A stretch of 9,232 nucleotides of DNA, taken from contig DAOVYS010000091.1 in assembly GCA_030635485.1 (NCBI GenBank), forward strand, positions 1-9,232. The letters run 5' to 3'. The position numbers were made by a program, and so were the translations under genes. This document shows, piece after piece, positions 1-5,811 of the stretch. The stretch comes from Pseudomonadota bacterium. Lineage in GTDB: Bacteria > Desulfobacterota > Desulfobulbia > Desulfobulbales > DAOVYS01. The first letter of the stretch is position 1, and each line of letters opens with the position of its first letter. The notes under the pieces are model-generated. The model was given only the letters and a program-made list of their open reading frames with translations, did no database searches and was not told the DNA's origin.

Positions 1-152
1 ATGACCTGGAAGCCCTTTCATACAGCGCCAATCTGGTAGTTAATGTCAGTGACGCCAATCATATGAATGTGATACTCAGAAAAGGTCTGAATGATTATGA
101 GGACCTGTTCGGTCCATTTTTGGCTATTTTAAAGGAACATGGGAAGATATGA
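1..152 (+). CDS. 3' end of an unidentified gene
   Basis: An open frame enters from the left edge (first complete codon at 3) and stops with TGA at 150-152. The 49 visible residues begin DLEALSYSANLVVNVSDANH and end with a helical FLAILKEHGKI tail. No catalytic motif or cysteine is visible. The alternating hydrophobic stretch NLVVNV followed by a charged helix suggests a compact alpha/beta C-terminus, but I cannot assign a family. It lies upstream of the ParA-like gene on the same strand, with 168 bases between them and a strong hairpin just after its stop, so it is probably a separate transcription unit. Confidence 0.5.
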   Translation, partial: DLEALSYSANLVVNVSDANHMNVILRKGLNDYEDLFGPFLAILKEHGKI

Positions 153-155
153 TGT

Positions 156-196
156 AAATGTTTGGCAGTGCACCCCAAGGGCACTTCCAAACATTT
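156..196 (+). terminator. Strong hairpin, probable intrinsic terminator, carrying a repeated core
   Basis: AAATGTTTGG (156-165) pairs exactly with CCAAACATTT (187-196). After one C/T mismatch the stem continues as AGTGC (167-171) with GCACT (181-185), giving 15 pairs around a 9-base loop. The right arm ends in a T-rich run (194-198, then ATTT). It starts 4 bases after the stop of the upstream gene, as expected for its terminator. The loop and inner stem contain GCACCCCAAGGGCACTTCC, which recurs exactly inside the element at 5625-5811, so this hairpin may also be a partial or diverged copy of that repeat. Confidence 0.6.
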
Positions 197-320
197 TTAT
201 TTCGTGGTTTTTTAAAGTTTTTCGCACGTACCCGAATATTTACGATATGATGTGAACGTTTACGGTTTAACCGGCAGAACGCGCTTTCCGGATTGATACG
301 AGATAATTGGAGATCAGGTG

Positions 321-1247
321 ATGATTCTCATTTGTCCTCACTGCAAGAAAAGACACGATGTTGATGAAAAACGGATTCCTGCGAATGTAAAGATGGCCCG
401 CTGCAAGTACTGCGAGCAGAGGTTTCCGATCAGGCCGTCGGAAAAAGCCGTGGAGCAGGCCGGGGAGAAGGTTCCCGAGGCAAAGGATGGTCCCAGGAGA
501 ATCAGTATTTCTCTCAGCAAGGGAGGCGTGGGCAAAACAACGACAGCGGTAAATCTATCCATGGGACTTTCTATTGCCGGTTTCAAGGTTCTGCTTGTTG
601 ATACGGACACACAGGGGCAGGTCGGTTTTATGCTCGGCGTCACTCTGAGGGCCGGTCTGCTGGAACTGGTTACAAGGGAACTGGCTGCGGAAGATGTGCT
701 TGTTCAGGCCAGGGAACGATTATGGGTTCTGGCCGGAGGGAAGTCGCTTGCAGGACTCAAGCGGTTGATTGACCGGAAGGATTTCGGAGGAGAATTAACG
801 CTGACTGAAGTGCTTGCCCCTTTAGAGAGCCGGTTCGATTATATCATAGTTGACACCTCCCCGGGATGGGATCCATTGATAGTGAATGTCCTGTTCTATG
901 TGAACGAGGTTCTGACCCCCGTATCTCTTGAAACCATGACTCTGCAGGGACTGGTTGAGTTTCTCAAGAATCTGTCAATCATACAGAAATACAATAAAGA
1001 TATTTCTCTAAAATATGTCCTGCCGACGTTCATGGACAAGAGGGTCAAGAAGTCTGACAGCATTATGAAAAAGCTCGAAGAACTCTACGGTGAAATCATC
1101 TGTGAGCCCATTCGATACAATGTCAGGCTTTCGGAAGCGCCGGCCTACGGCAAGTCGATCTATGAATTCGCACCAGGGTCAAAAGGGGCCAAGGATTATC
1201 GCCGGTTGGTCAGAAGGGTGGCGGGTGATGATGAGCTTTTGAGGTAG
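321..1247 (+). CDS. ParA/Soj-like ATPase with N-terminal zinc ribbon
   Basis: A 308-residue cytoplasmic P-loop ATPase of the ParA/MinD superfamily. Residues 1-38 form a zinc ribbon with two CxxC knuckles (C5/C8 and C28/C31), of the MJ0042 type. A short charged linker follows. The deviant Walker A motif is SKGGVGKTT (signature K67, catalytic K72), with the switch region VDTDTQGQ near residue 94 and Walker B IIVDTSPG near 178. The C-terminal NVRLSEAPAYGKSIYEF segment is typical of Soj/ParA. Such proteins dimerise on ATP, bind DNA non-specifically and position cargo. GTG at 318 directly precedes ATG at 321; GGAG at 309-312 sits 8 bases before the ATG, so I chose 321. A TATGAT (246-251) could be its -10 box, without a convincing -35. 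No ParB partner or parS site is visible nearby, so the cargo is unknown and a role in chromosome segregation is not shown. Confidence 0.9.
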   Translation: MILICPHCKKRHDVDEKRIPANVKMARCKYCEQRFPIRPSEKAVEQAGEKVPEAKDGPRRISISLSKGGVGKTTTAVNLSMGLSIAGFKVLLVDTDTQGQVGFMLGVTLRAGLLELVTRELAAEDVLVQARERLWVLAGGKSLAGLKRLIDRKDFGGELTLTEVLAPLESRFDYIIVDTSPGWDPLIVNVLFYVNEVLTPVSLETMTLQGLVEFLKNLSIIQKYNKDISLKYVLPTFMDKRVKKSDSIMKKLEELYGEIICEPIRYNVRLSEAPAYGKSIYEFAPGSKGAKDYRRLVRRVAGDDELLR

Positions 1248-1283
1248 TAAGGGGACACTAACTTACCTAACCAATCACCTTTT

Positions 1284-1682
1284 TTATTCAATCAGTCCGA
1301 GATTTCGGATATCGTTAATCAGCTTTTTCCCATCAATGGGTTTTATGATGTATGATGTTGCTCCGCCTTTGTAAAAGGCCTCAACAACGTTTTTAGGGTC
1401 ATTTACCGCTGTTGTCATTATGACCTTCACTTCGTCGGCAGGGGCGACTCCTTGCTCCGCTTCCATTTTACGGATCTGTTTAAGGGCCTCCTGTCCGTCC
1501 ATCTTGGGCATCATTATGTCCATAAGAACAAGGTCGTACGGGGCGCCGCTTTTCAGTGCTCTTTCGAATGACTTGACTGCTTCATCCCCGTCCGCGGCCG
1601 TGTCGCATTCACCATAGGGCTCGAGGATGTTGTCCATCATCTGGCGCGATATCTGGTCATCTTCAACAATTAATACTCTCAT
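1284..1682 (-). CDS. Single-domain CheY-like response regulator
   Basis: A 132-residue stand-alone receiver domain with no output domain. The acidic pocket is E7/D8/D9, the phospho-acceptor is D55 (LVLMD followed by IMMPKMDG), the conserved switch Thr is T91 (TTA) and the conserved Lys is K114 (YIIKPID). All residues needed for aspartyl phosphorylation are present. It should accept phosphate from a histidine kinase and signal by protein-protein contact, as CheY or Spo0F do; no kinase lies in the window. The ATG at 1680-1682 has a strong Shine-Dalgarno (GGGAGG, 7 bases away). It is convergent with the ParA gene, their stops being 36 bases apart, and has its own candidate promoter at 1743-1772. 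Confidence 0.93.
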   Translation of the reverse strand: MRVLIVEDDQISRQMMDNILEPYGECDTAADGDEAVKSFERALKSGAPYDLVLMDIMMPKMDGQEALKQIRKMEAEQGVAPADEVKVIMTTAVNDPKNVVEAFYKGGATSYIIKPIDGKKLINDIRNLGLIE

Positions 1683-1690
1683 CTTTTTTC

Positions 1691-1712
1691 CTCCCTAAGA
1701 GAAATTTGGGAG
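1691..1712 (-). promoter_or_regulatory. Possible hairpin masking the ribosome binding site of the response regulator
   Basis: Read on the minus strand, CTCCC (1712-1708) can pair with GGGAG (1695-1691), which is the Shine-Dalgarno of the receiver gene; the loop is 12 bases. The stem is only five pairs, so this may be chance. If real it would lower translation initiation until opened. Confidence 0.25.
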
Positions 1713-1742
1713 ATCGCACAGGCGTTCCCGACCCTTCATGTC

Positions 1743-1772
1743 AGGATAGCTGGGGAAAGTTCCAAAAGTCAA
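1743..1772 (-). promoter_or_regulatory. Candidate sigma-70 promoter of the response regulator gene
   Basis: On the minus strand TTGACT (1772-1767) is followed after 18 bases by TATCCT (1748-1743). The expected start near 1736 leaves an untranslated leader of about 54 bases before the ATG at 1682. The TTGACTTT start resembles that of the promoter at 2960-2988. Confidence 0.45.
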
Positions 1773-1788
1773 CAACTATCTAGGTTAT

Positions 1789-2871
1789 CTAGATTCCGGC
1801 CGCGTTTTCTTCGTCAATCCGCTGAAGTCCTTCCATCATGAGTTTCATGAATGGGCCTATGGGCTCTTCCTTTTCATATTCGGGTAATATGTTTGAAACA
1901 AAGCTGAAGCGGCCTTTTCTTTCTTTCAGGATGTTGTAGAAGGCATCAATGCCGGTTTTGCCGCGATATGAGGTCCTGATGATCTCCCCTCTGCTGAAAA
2001 TCACTGTTGCCGGGCCACCGGCCATTTCCAGATTGAAGTTCCCTGTTTTCATGTTTTCGTGAAACATCTGGAACAGCTCGGCGGGAGATATCTCCATCAG
2101 TTTGCCCGCTATGTCGGAATCGGGATGTCCAGCCGATCTGATGTTGGCGTCTGAAAGGCGCTGGACAAGTATGCGGCTAAAGGCCATCTGCAGAAACGGA
2201 TGTCTCAGTAGAACGCGGCTGAAATCCGTATTGTGCAACAGAAGCGCCTTGACATGATCCACGGTCTTGATTGTAGCGCTTACGGGGCTGCCGCTCAACA
2301 GGCTCATTTCGCCAAACATCTCCCCCTTTCCCAGGTTGGTGATGATATTGTCGTGGACATCAAGAACGTTCACCTTGCCGGAAACGATTATGTGCAGATG
2401 TTTTCCCGGTTGCCCCTTGTGCAGAATCAACTTTCCCGGTTCATATTCTTTCATGGTCAGACAGGAGACTATATCTTTCAGATTTTCTTCCCCAAAGGAC
2501 TGAAACATAGGGAATTTACGCAATAATCCTGCAGTGCCGCTGATTTTTTGCGCCTCTTTTTTTTGTTTTGCAGCATCCAGCAATTGCATCTGAAGGGTCT
2601 GATATTTTTTCTTGGAAACATGTCTGAACAGTATCAGTCCGGAACATCCGCCGCAGTTGAACGAGGTCCCGCTAAAGGGATTTTCTTCATTGGACTCGCC
2701 GTCAATCCTGCCGATTATGAGTTTGCTGATTTCGGTTGCAAGAAAAATGCATGCGGGCTTTTTTTTAGGAGGTGTCAGTCCCGTGCCGGATAGAGTAAAA
2801 TTGTCGCCTTTTTTATAAAGCGGACAGTTGGTTGCGTCGGTTATTTCAAAAGCTGCTTCAAGTAGTCCCAT
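1789..2871 (-). CDS. Cys-rich / cyclic-nucleotide-binding-fold / DUF4388-like sensor protein
   Basis: A signalling protein of about 360 residues with no DNA-binding helix-turn-helix. Numbering is from an upstream TTG at 2898; the ATG at 2871 is residue 10. Residues 20-95 hold four cysteines (C25, C50, C82, C85, the last two as CGGC) in a pattern like small TIGR04076-type Cys-rich domains, perhaps binding metal or sensing redox. Residues about 129-245 are a cNMP-binding beta-roll of CAP type: LILHKGQPGKHLHIIVSG, then the phosphate-binding cassette FGEMSLLSGSPVSATI. The arginine that normally contacts the cyclic phosphate is V206 here. Residues about 262-365 resemble DUF4388/PATAN, a module often linked to GTPase or two-component signalling in these bacteria. 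Neither start has a good Shine-Dalgarno; I prefer the ATG at 2871 because a palindrome abuts the TTG. It has its own promoter (2960-2988). Confidence 0.85.
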   Translation of the reverse strand: MGLLEAAFEITDATNCPLYKKGDNFTLSGTGLTPPKKKPACIFLATEISKLIIGRIDGESNEENPFSGTSFNCGGCSGLILFRHVSKKKYQTLQMQLLDAAKQKKEAQKISGTAGLLRKFPMFQSFGEENLKDIVSCLTMKEYEPGKLILHKGQPGKHLHIIVSGKVNVLDVHDNIITNLGKGEMFGEMSLLSGSPVSATIKTVDHVKALLLHNTDFSRVLLRHPFLQMAFSRILVQRLSDANIRSAGHPDSDIAGKLMEISPAELFQMFHENMKTGNFNLEMAGGPATVIFSRGEIIRTSYRGKTGIDAFYNILKERKGRFSFVSNILPEYEKEEPIGPFMKLMMEGLQRIDEENAAGI

Positions 2872-2898
2872 TGAATTAAACCATCTTTTTGGTTGCAA

Positions 2899-2922
2899 AG
2901 CGTAAAATCATATGATTACGCT
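2899..2922 (-). promoter_or_regulatory. Palindrome in the leader of the cNMP/DUF4388 gene
   Basis: AGCGTAA (2899-2905) and TTACGCT (2916-2922) are exact inverted repeats flanking the palindrome TCATATGA (2908-2915), with two extra A bases as a bulge. It lies between the candidate promoter (start near 2953) and the start codon, 28 bases upstream of the ATG at 2871. It could be an operator or a leader hairpin; nothing identifies the ligand. Confidence 0.4.
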
Positions 2923-2959
2923 AAGTTAGCCGTTTTGCCTATCTTGCAATTATTCCGGC

Positions 2960-2988
2960 AGAATACAGCAGCCGGACGGCAAAGTCAA
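2960..2988 (-). promoter_or_regulatory. Candidate sigma-70 promoter of the cNMP/DUF4388 gene
   Basis: On the minus strand TTGACT (2988-2983) and TATTCT (2965-2960) are separated by exactly 17 bases. The predicted start near 2953 gives a leader of about 80 bases that contains the palindrome at 2899-2922. The promoter begins just beside the palindromic element at 3001-3283. Confidence 0.5.
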
Positions 2989-3000
2989 ATGCAGCGCCGA

Positions 3001-3283
3001 CCTAGGGTTGCCCTTTACCCATAAGTCAGTGCATGGATAATTCCATTCCCCGAAGGGGAAATGGCGTATAGCCGGTGTGCTTCAGCCACCGGTATGGGGT
3101 GCATACAGGAGATCGTCCTGAAGGGACGATGCCTTCCCGTGGCCGATCCCCCTCAAAGCATCGTCCCTTCAGGACGAAATCAACTAGAACCCGTTACCGG
3201 TGGCTAAAGCACACCGGCTATACGCCTCCACCCCTATCGGGGTTTTACCAATACAGTATTTATGGGTAAAGGGCAGACCTAGG
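3001..3283. repeat. Large nested palindromic element (MITE/REPIN-like), non-coding
   Basis: Three sets of inverted arms are nested concentrically. The outer arms are CCTAGG (3001-3006 / 3278-3283) plus a perfect 16-base repeat beginning TGCCCTTTACCC (3009-3024 / 3260-3275). The middle arms are 32 bases with one mismatch (3063-3094 / 3195-3226). The inner arms are a perfect 20-base repeat (3113-3132 / 3158-3177) around a 25-base loop. Several arms are themselves small hairpins: TCGTCC/GGACGA, CCGGTG/CACCGG, TTCCCC/GGGGAA and, on the right, CCCC/GGGG. REP-like hairpins in inverted pairs are typical of REPINs mobilised by a RAYT (Y1-type) transposase acting in trans. No transposase or clear target duplication is visible. 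The short open frame across it (3075-3269) is a by-product of the repeat. Confidence 0.85.
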
Positions 3284-3505
3284 CTGTCATAATTTTGACG
3301 TAATGTTTCTTCTTTTGTCATTATATGAAAGAATTGTATGGATATAGCCACGTATGGTTACGGTTGAACCGGTAGGAAATTTTTTCTCGGTAATAGATGC
3401 ATAATACCTTCAAAATTCCAGATCCATTACAGATCCTTGCTTTGCAATTCCTCGATTTTAGCCGGAGTGTTGAAGAGAAAGAATTTTTTTCCGGCATTGA
3501 AGTCT
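3284..3505. other. Intergenic stretch without a convincing gene
   Basis: AT-rich sequence between the palindromic element and the sigma-54 promoter. No RNA gene, long repeat or well-supported reading frame is visible. Part of it is covered by the weak 42-codon frame at 3427-3555. It may hold enhancer sites for an activator of the downstream sigma-54 promoter, but I cannot point to a motif. Confidence 0.4.
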
Positions 3506-3555
3506 TTGGCACAATAATCGCAATACCTCTTAGTTAAGGGGAAAACAGTGGTCAT
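3427..3555 (-). CDS. Possible 42-residue CxxC microprotein or gene remnant
   Basis: An ATG at 3555-3553 opens a 42-codon frame ending in TAA at 3429-3427. The product has a YCDYC knuckle (C12, C15), then AGKKFFLFN and a charged helix PAKIEELQSKDL. After the stop the same frame continues with WIWNFEGIMHLL, so it could be the decayed start of a longer protein. There is no Shine-Dalgarno, and the frame overlaps a good sigma-54 promoter match on the opposite strand. I consider it more likely non-coding than coding. Confidence 0.15.
   Translation of the reverse strand: MTTVFPLTKRYCDYCAKDFNAGKKFFLFNTPAKIEELQSKDL
3506..3522 (+). promoter_or_regulatory. Candidate sigma-54 (RpoN) promoter of the diguanylate cyclase
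   Basis: TTGGCACAATAATCGCA has the -24 box TTGGCAC intact and the -12 box TCGCA one base away from TTGCA. The invariant GG (3508-3509) and GC (3520-3521) are separated by the required 10 bases. Transcription would start near 3533, giving a leader of about 55 bases. The orientation and distance suit the gene at 3589. This implies control by an unseen bacterial enhancer-binding protein. Confidence 0.55.
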
Positions 3556-3588
3556 GAACATGAAACATAGACAGAGAGAAAGAGGAAA

Positions 3589-4638
3589 ATGAGTTACTCA
3601 CCCGCATATTCCAATCCCGGTAATGTCCGAGACTTTACACGCGTGAATCCGGATGACATGAGGGAGGAGTTGAATCGCTACAGGCACCAGACAGAGTGGC
3701 TTTCCGTGATGAACGAACTACACGGCAGGCTGAGCGGGGCCGTGGATCTTCCGGGTATGGTCGAGGGTTTTTCAATATGGTTGATGCCGTTTGTAGAACA
3801 TGACCTGCTTGCCTACAAGAATCATGATCGAAAAAGGGAGCACAGTTTCTGCTCCTGTCATGGGCCGGATCGGCGAAGGGTAATGAAGGTGGCTGAAAAG
3901 ATGTCCAGGAATGGTTTTCTGTCACTTGACGCCGACTGCTTGAGTGAAAACGGATTTTATATTCAGGGCTGGGATCTGGGGTCTCATGGAGGAGACGGCA
4001 GTCTGCTTCTCGTGCGCAAGGAAGGCTGTCTTGAGTCTTATGAGTCATATATGGTCGGTAAGGCGATTGAAGTGCTTGCCGTATCACTAAGGCGCGCCCT
4101 TGATTACGAGGATCTGTTTGATCTTGCCAGTAAGGATGCGCTGACAGGCCTTAAAAATCGTCGGGTCTTTGAGGAGAGAATAGGCCCTATGCTTGAGAGT
4201 GCGAAACGTCATAACCATTCGATATGTCTGGTCTGCATGGATCTTGACAGATTCAAGCAGATAAACGACACGCTTGGTCATGCCGAGGGTGATGAGGTCT
4301 TGAAAAAGATCGCACGGACATTATCTTCCATGGTTCGTAGCGAGGATCTTCTGGTTCGGATGGGGGGAGATGAATTTACACTGGTGCTTCCGAACACGGA
4401 TCTTGCGGCAGCGGAAAATCTTGCCGCACGGCTTTGTTCCGCCGTGGACCGTCTGAATATAGTGACACCGACCGGTATTAAGGTCGGAATAAGCATAGGT
4501 CTTGCTCAGTGGAAGGAGGGAATGGGCAAGGATGAGTGGTTCCAGTACGCTGATGAGAGTCTTTACAGGGCAAAGGCTTTAGGTAGATCCAGGGTAAGCG
4601 TTCACAGGCACCGCATCTGCACGCGTGCAGCGAAGTAA
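3589..4638 (+). CDS. Diguanylate cyclase (GGDEF) with a variable N-terminal sensory region
   Basis: A 349-residue soluble protein expected to make cyclic di-GMP from two GTP. Residues 1-175 form a mixed alpha/beta region of GAF-like size with several cysteines (C88, C90, C117, C147) but no family motif I can name. Residues about 176-340 are a complete GGDEF domain: DALTGLKNRR (183-192), the metal-binding MDLDRFKQIND (D218), LGHAEGD (229-235), the active-site GGDEF (259-263) and the ADESLYRAKALGRSRV end. RSED (250-253), five residues before GGDEF, is an intact inhibitory I-site, so product feedback is likely. AGAGG lies shortly before the ATG. A sigma-54-like promoter lies 67 bases upstream. 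The last residues (HRHRICTRAAK) are encoded inside an inverted repeat and look like an added tail. No membrane segment is seen. Confidence 0.93.
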   Translation: MSYSPAYSNPGNVRDFTRVNPDDMREELNRYRHQTEWLSVMNELHGRLSGAVDLPGMVEGFSIWLMPFVEHDLLAYKNHDRKREHSFCSCHGPDRRRVMKVAEKMSRNGFLSLDADCLSENGFYIQGWDLGSHGGDGSLLLVRKEGCLESYESYMVGKAIEVLAVSLRRALDYEDLFDLASKDALTGLKNRRVFEERIGPMLESAKRHNHSICLVCMDLDRFKQINDTLGHAEGDEVLKKIARTLSSMVRSEDLLVRMGGDEFTLVLPNTDLAAAENLAARLCSAVDRLNIVTPTGIKVGISIGLAQWKEGMGKDEWFQYADESLYRAKALGRSRVSVHRHRICTRAAK

Positions 4639-4676
4639 ATACCCTTGGGTCAGCTGTAGCGCCTGTGAATGCTTAC
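4594..4676. repeat. 83-bp inverted repeat straddling the diguanylate cyclase stop
   Basis: Arms of 16 bases, GTAAGCGTTCACAGGC (4594-4609) and GCCTGTGAATGCTTAC (4661-4676), pair with a single G/T wobble. Inside are a perfect 14-base palindrome CTGCACGCGTGCAG (4617-4630) and the small hairpin ACCC-TT-GGGT (4641-4650). The GGDEF gene's last 15 codons and stop lie within it. No T-tract follows on either strand, so it is not a standard intrinsic terminator, though it sits between convergent genes and may still block read-through. Confidence 0.7.
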
Positions 4677-4694
4677 GATCAAGTTATACTCATA

Positions 4695-5561
4695 TCATCC
4701 CAGAACCGTAATCAGAACAACTCCCAGAAACATCAGGAGCGTTCCTGTAGCGCGTGTCTTTATGCGGCCTTCCTTGAGTATCAACCAGCCGAGCAGTACG
4801 GTGAAAAGTATGCTGCTCCTCTTTACCGCTATCATGTACACGGCAGTGGCAACCGCAATGGCCATGCCGTGACACCCCACGTGAATTACAAGCAGTCCTC
4901 CCAGCCACATGCCTTTCCGGCTATTTTTCGTGATATGGCTTAAGCTGGTTTTCCCGGTCACCAGTAAGCCTGCCAGGAGAATCGCATCAAAGACCAGAAA
5001 AAAGAAAAATGAGAAAAATAGGGCGGATGAGTGGAGTATTGCCTTTTTCCCAAGAACCGCGGCAAAGGAAAACAGGATTGCCACGATGAGCATGAGTAAT
5101 GATCCCCTTTCCCGGAACACCGCGAGTATGGGTTCTAAAATTCCCTTCTTCTTTTTTTCCAGGTTCAGGATGTAGCTTCCGAAAACGATAAGGCAGATTC
5201 CAAGCCCACCCCATTGGTTGATCGTTTCACCCAGGACCAGGAGTCCGGTCAGTATCATGAAAACCGGGGTAAAGGCCAGAAGGGGAACGGAGAGTGAAAC
5301 CGGAGATGCCTTTATTGCCCGGAGATAGAGGATATAAGCCAGCCAGTTAAGGGGCAGCGAGACAATAAACACCCCCCAGAAGGTGGTGTCCAGTTCCGGG
5401 ACAGGCACGGTGAGCAGAAGCAGGCCTAAAATCGGCATTGACCAGAACAGCTCCAGCCCCGCGATCTGAAAAGGCTCCATATCCTTAAACATGGCCTTGA
5501 TCGATACATCGCGGACAGCGACTGAAAGCGCGGTAATTAGTGCCAGAAACAGCCAGAGCAT
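4695..5561 (-). CDS. EamA-family (DMT superfamily) membrane transporter
   Basis: A 288-residue inner-membrane protein made almost entirely of hydrophobic segments. About ten transmembrane helices fit two five-helix EamA halves, split by the charged LEKKKKG loop near residues 134-140. Hallmarks are the N-terminal VRDVSIKA stretch after helix 1, PVSLSVPLLAFTPVFMILTGLLVLGE near 86-112 (the conserved P and E of repeat 1) and SSILFTVLLGWLILKEGR near 249-266 for repeat 2. Family members export or exchange small metabolites, amino acids or nucleotide sugars; the substrate cannot be read from the sequence. The ATG at 5561-5559 lacks a clear Shine-Dalgarno. It lies downstream of the radical SAM gene on the same strand but is separated from it by the repeat element at 5625-5811. 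Confidence 0.88.
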   Translation of the reverse strand: MLWLFLALITALSVAVRDVSIKAMFKDMEPFQIAGLELFWSMPILGLLLLTVPVPELDTTFWGVFIVSLPLNWLAYILYLRAIKASPVSLSVPLLAFTPVFMILTGLLVLGETINQWGGLGICLIVFGSYILNLEKKKKGILEPILAVFRERGSLLMLIVAILFSFAAVLGKKAILHSSALFFSFFFFLVFDAILLAGLLVTGKTSLSHITKNSRKGMWLGGLLVIHVGCHGMAIAVATAVYMIAVKRSSILFTVLLGWLILKEGRIKTRATGTLLMFLGVVLITVLG

Positions 5562-5624
5562 TTGCGGGGGGTGAAGTTCTGTTTTTCAGGCAACATTACC
5601 TTATTGTTCCATGGAATCTAATTT

Positions 5625-5811
5625 GTAACTATTCAGCGTGATGCCGCAATATAGCTATAACCAACGAGCTGTAACTGTTTAGCAGCGCACCCCAAGGGCA
5701 CTTCCTGCGGGGCGCTTAATAGCATAGAGAGGCTAGCAGGTCGATCAGCTATACAACAGGTATGCTGGGCGGCCTGATCGTCTTCCTAATGGAGTGCTGC
5801 TGAATAGTTAC
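5625..5811. repeat. 187-bp MITE-like element with 13-bp perfect terminal inverted repeats
   Basis: GTAACTATTCAGC (5625-5637) and GCTGAATAGTTAC (5799-5811) are perfect inverted termini. A further diverged copy, GTAACTGTTTAGC (5671-5683), followed by AGCGC, aligns with the right end over about 20 bases, suggesting a compound or nested element. Internal pairs include CGATCAG (5742-5748) with CTGATCG (5774-5780). GCACCCCAAGGGCACTTCC (from 5687) is identical to the hairpin at 156-196. TAATTT occurs at 5619-5624 beside the left end and at 5814-5819, two bases beyond the right end, a possible but imperfect target duplication. There is no coding capacity, so any movement would need a transposase in trans. 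The right end provides the stop codon of the radical SAM gene. Confidence 0.75.

Noticed and set aside
1..152. FtsQ-like C-terminus
   Set aside because: The beta-strand plus helix layout is only loosely similar, and no diagnostic residue is visible in 49 residues.
338..643. 101-codon minus-strand frame
   Set aside because: It is antisense to the zinc-ribbon and Walker A region of the clearly coding ParA gene.
1240..1283. Bidirectional terminator between the convergent ParA and receiver genes
   Set aside because: GTAAG/CTTAC gives only a five-pair stem, and the T6 run at 1279 is too far from it; support is too weak to list.
2872..2898. TTG start at 2898 for the cNMP/DUF4388 gene
   Set aside because: There is no Shine-Dalgarno and the 24-base palindrome abuts it; the ATG at 2871 is preferred, though not proven.
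3075..3269. 64-codon plus-strand frame
   Set aside because: It lies wholly inside the nested palindromic element, has no Shine-Dalgarno and encodes the repeat arms, so it is a by-product of the repeat.
3635..4087. 150-codon minus-strand frame
   Set aside because: It is the shadow of the diguanylate cyclase gene, is rich in Arg/Ser/Pro from complement codons, and has no motif.
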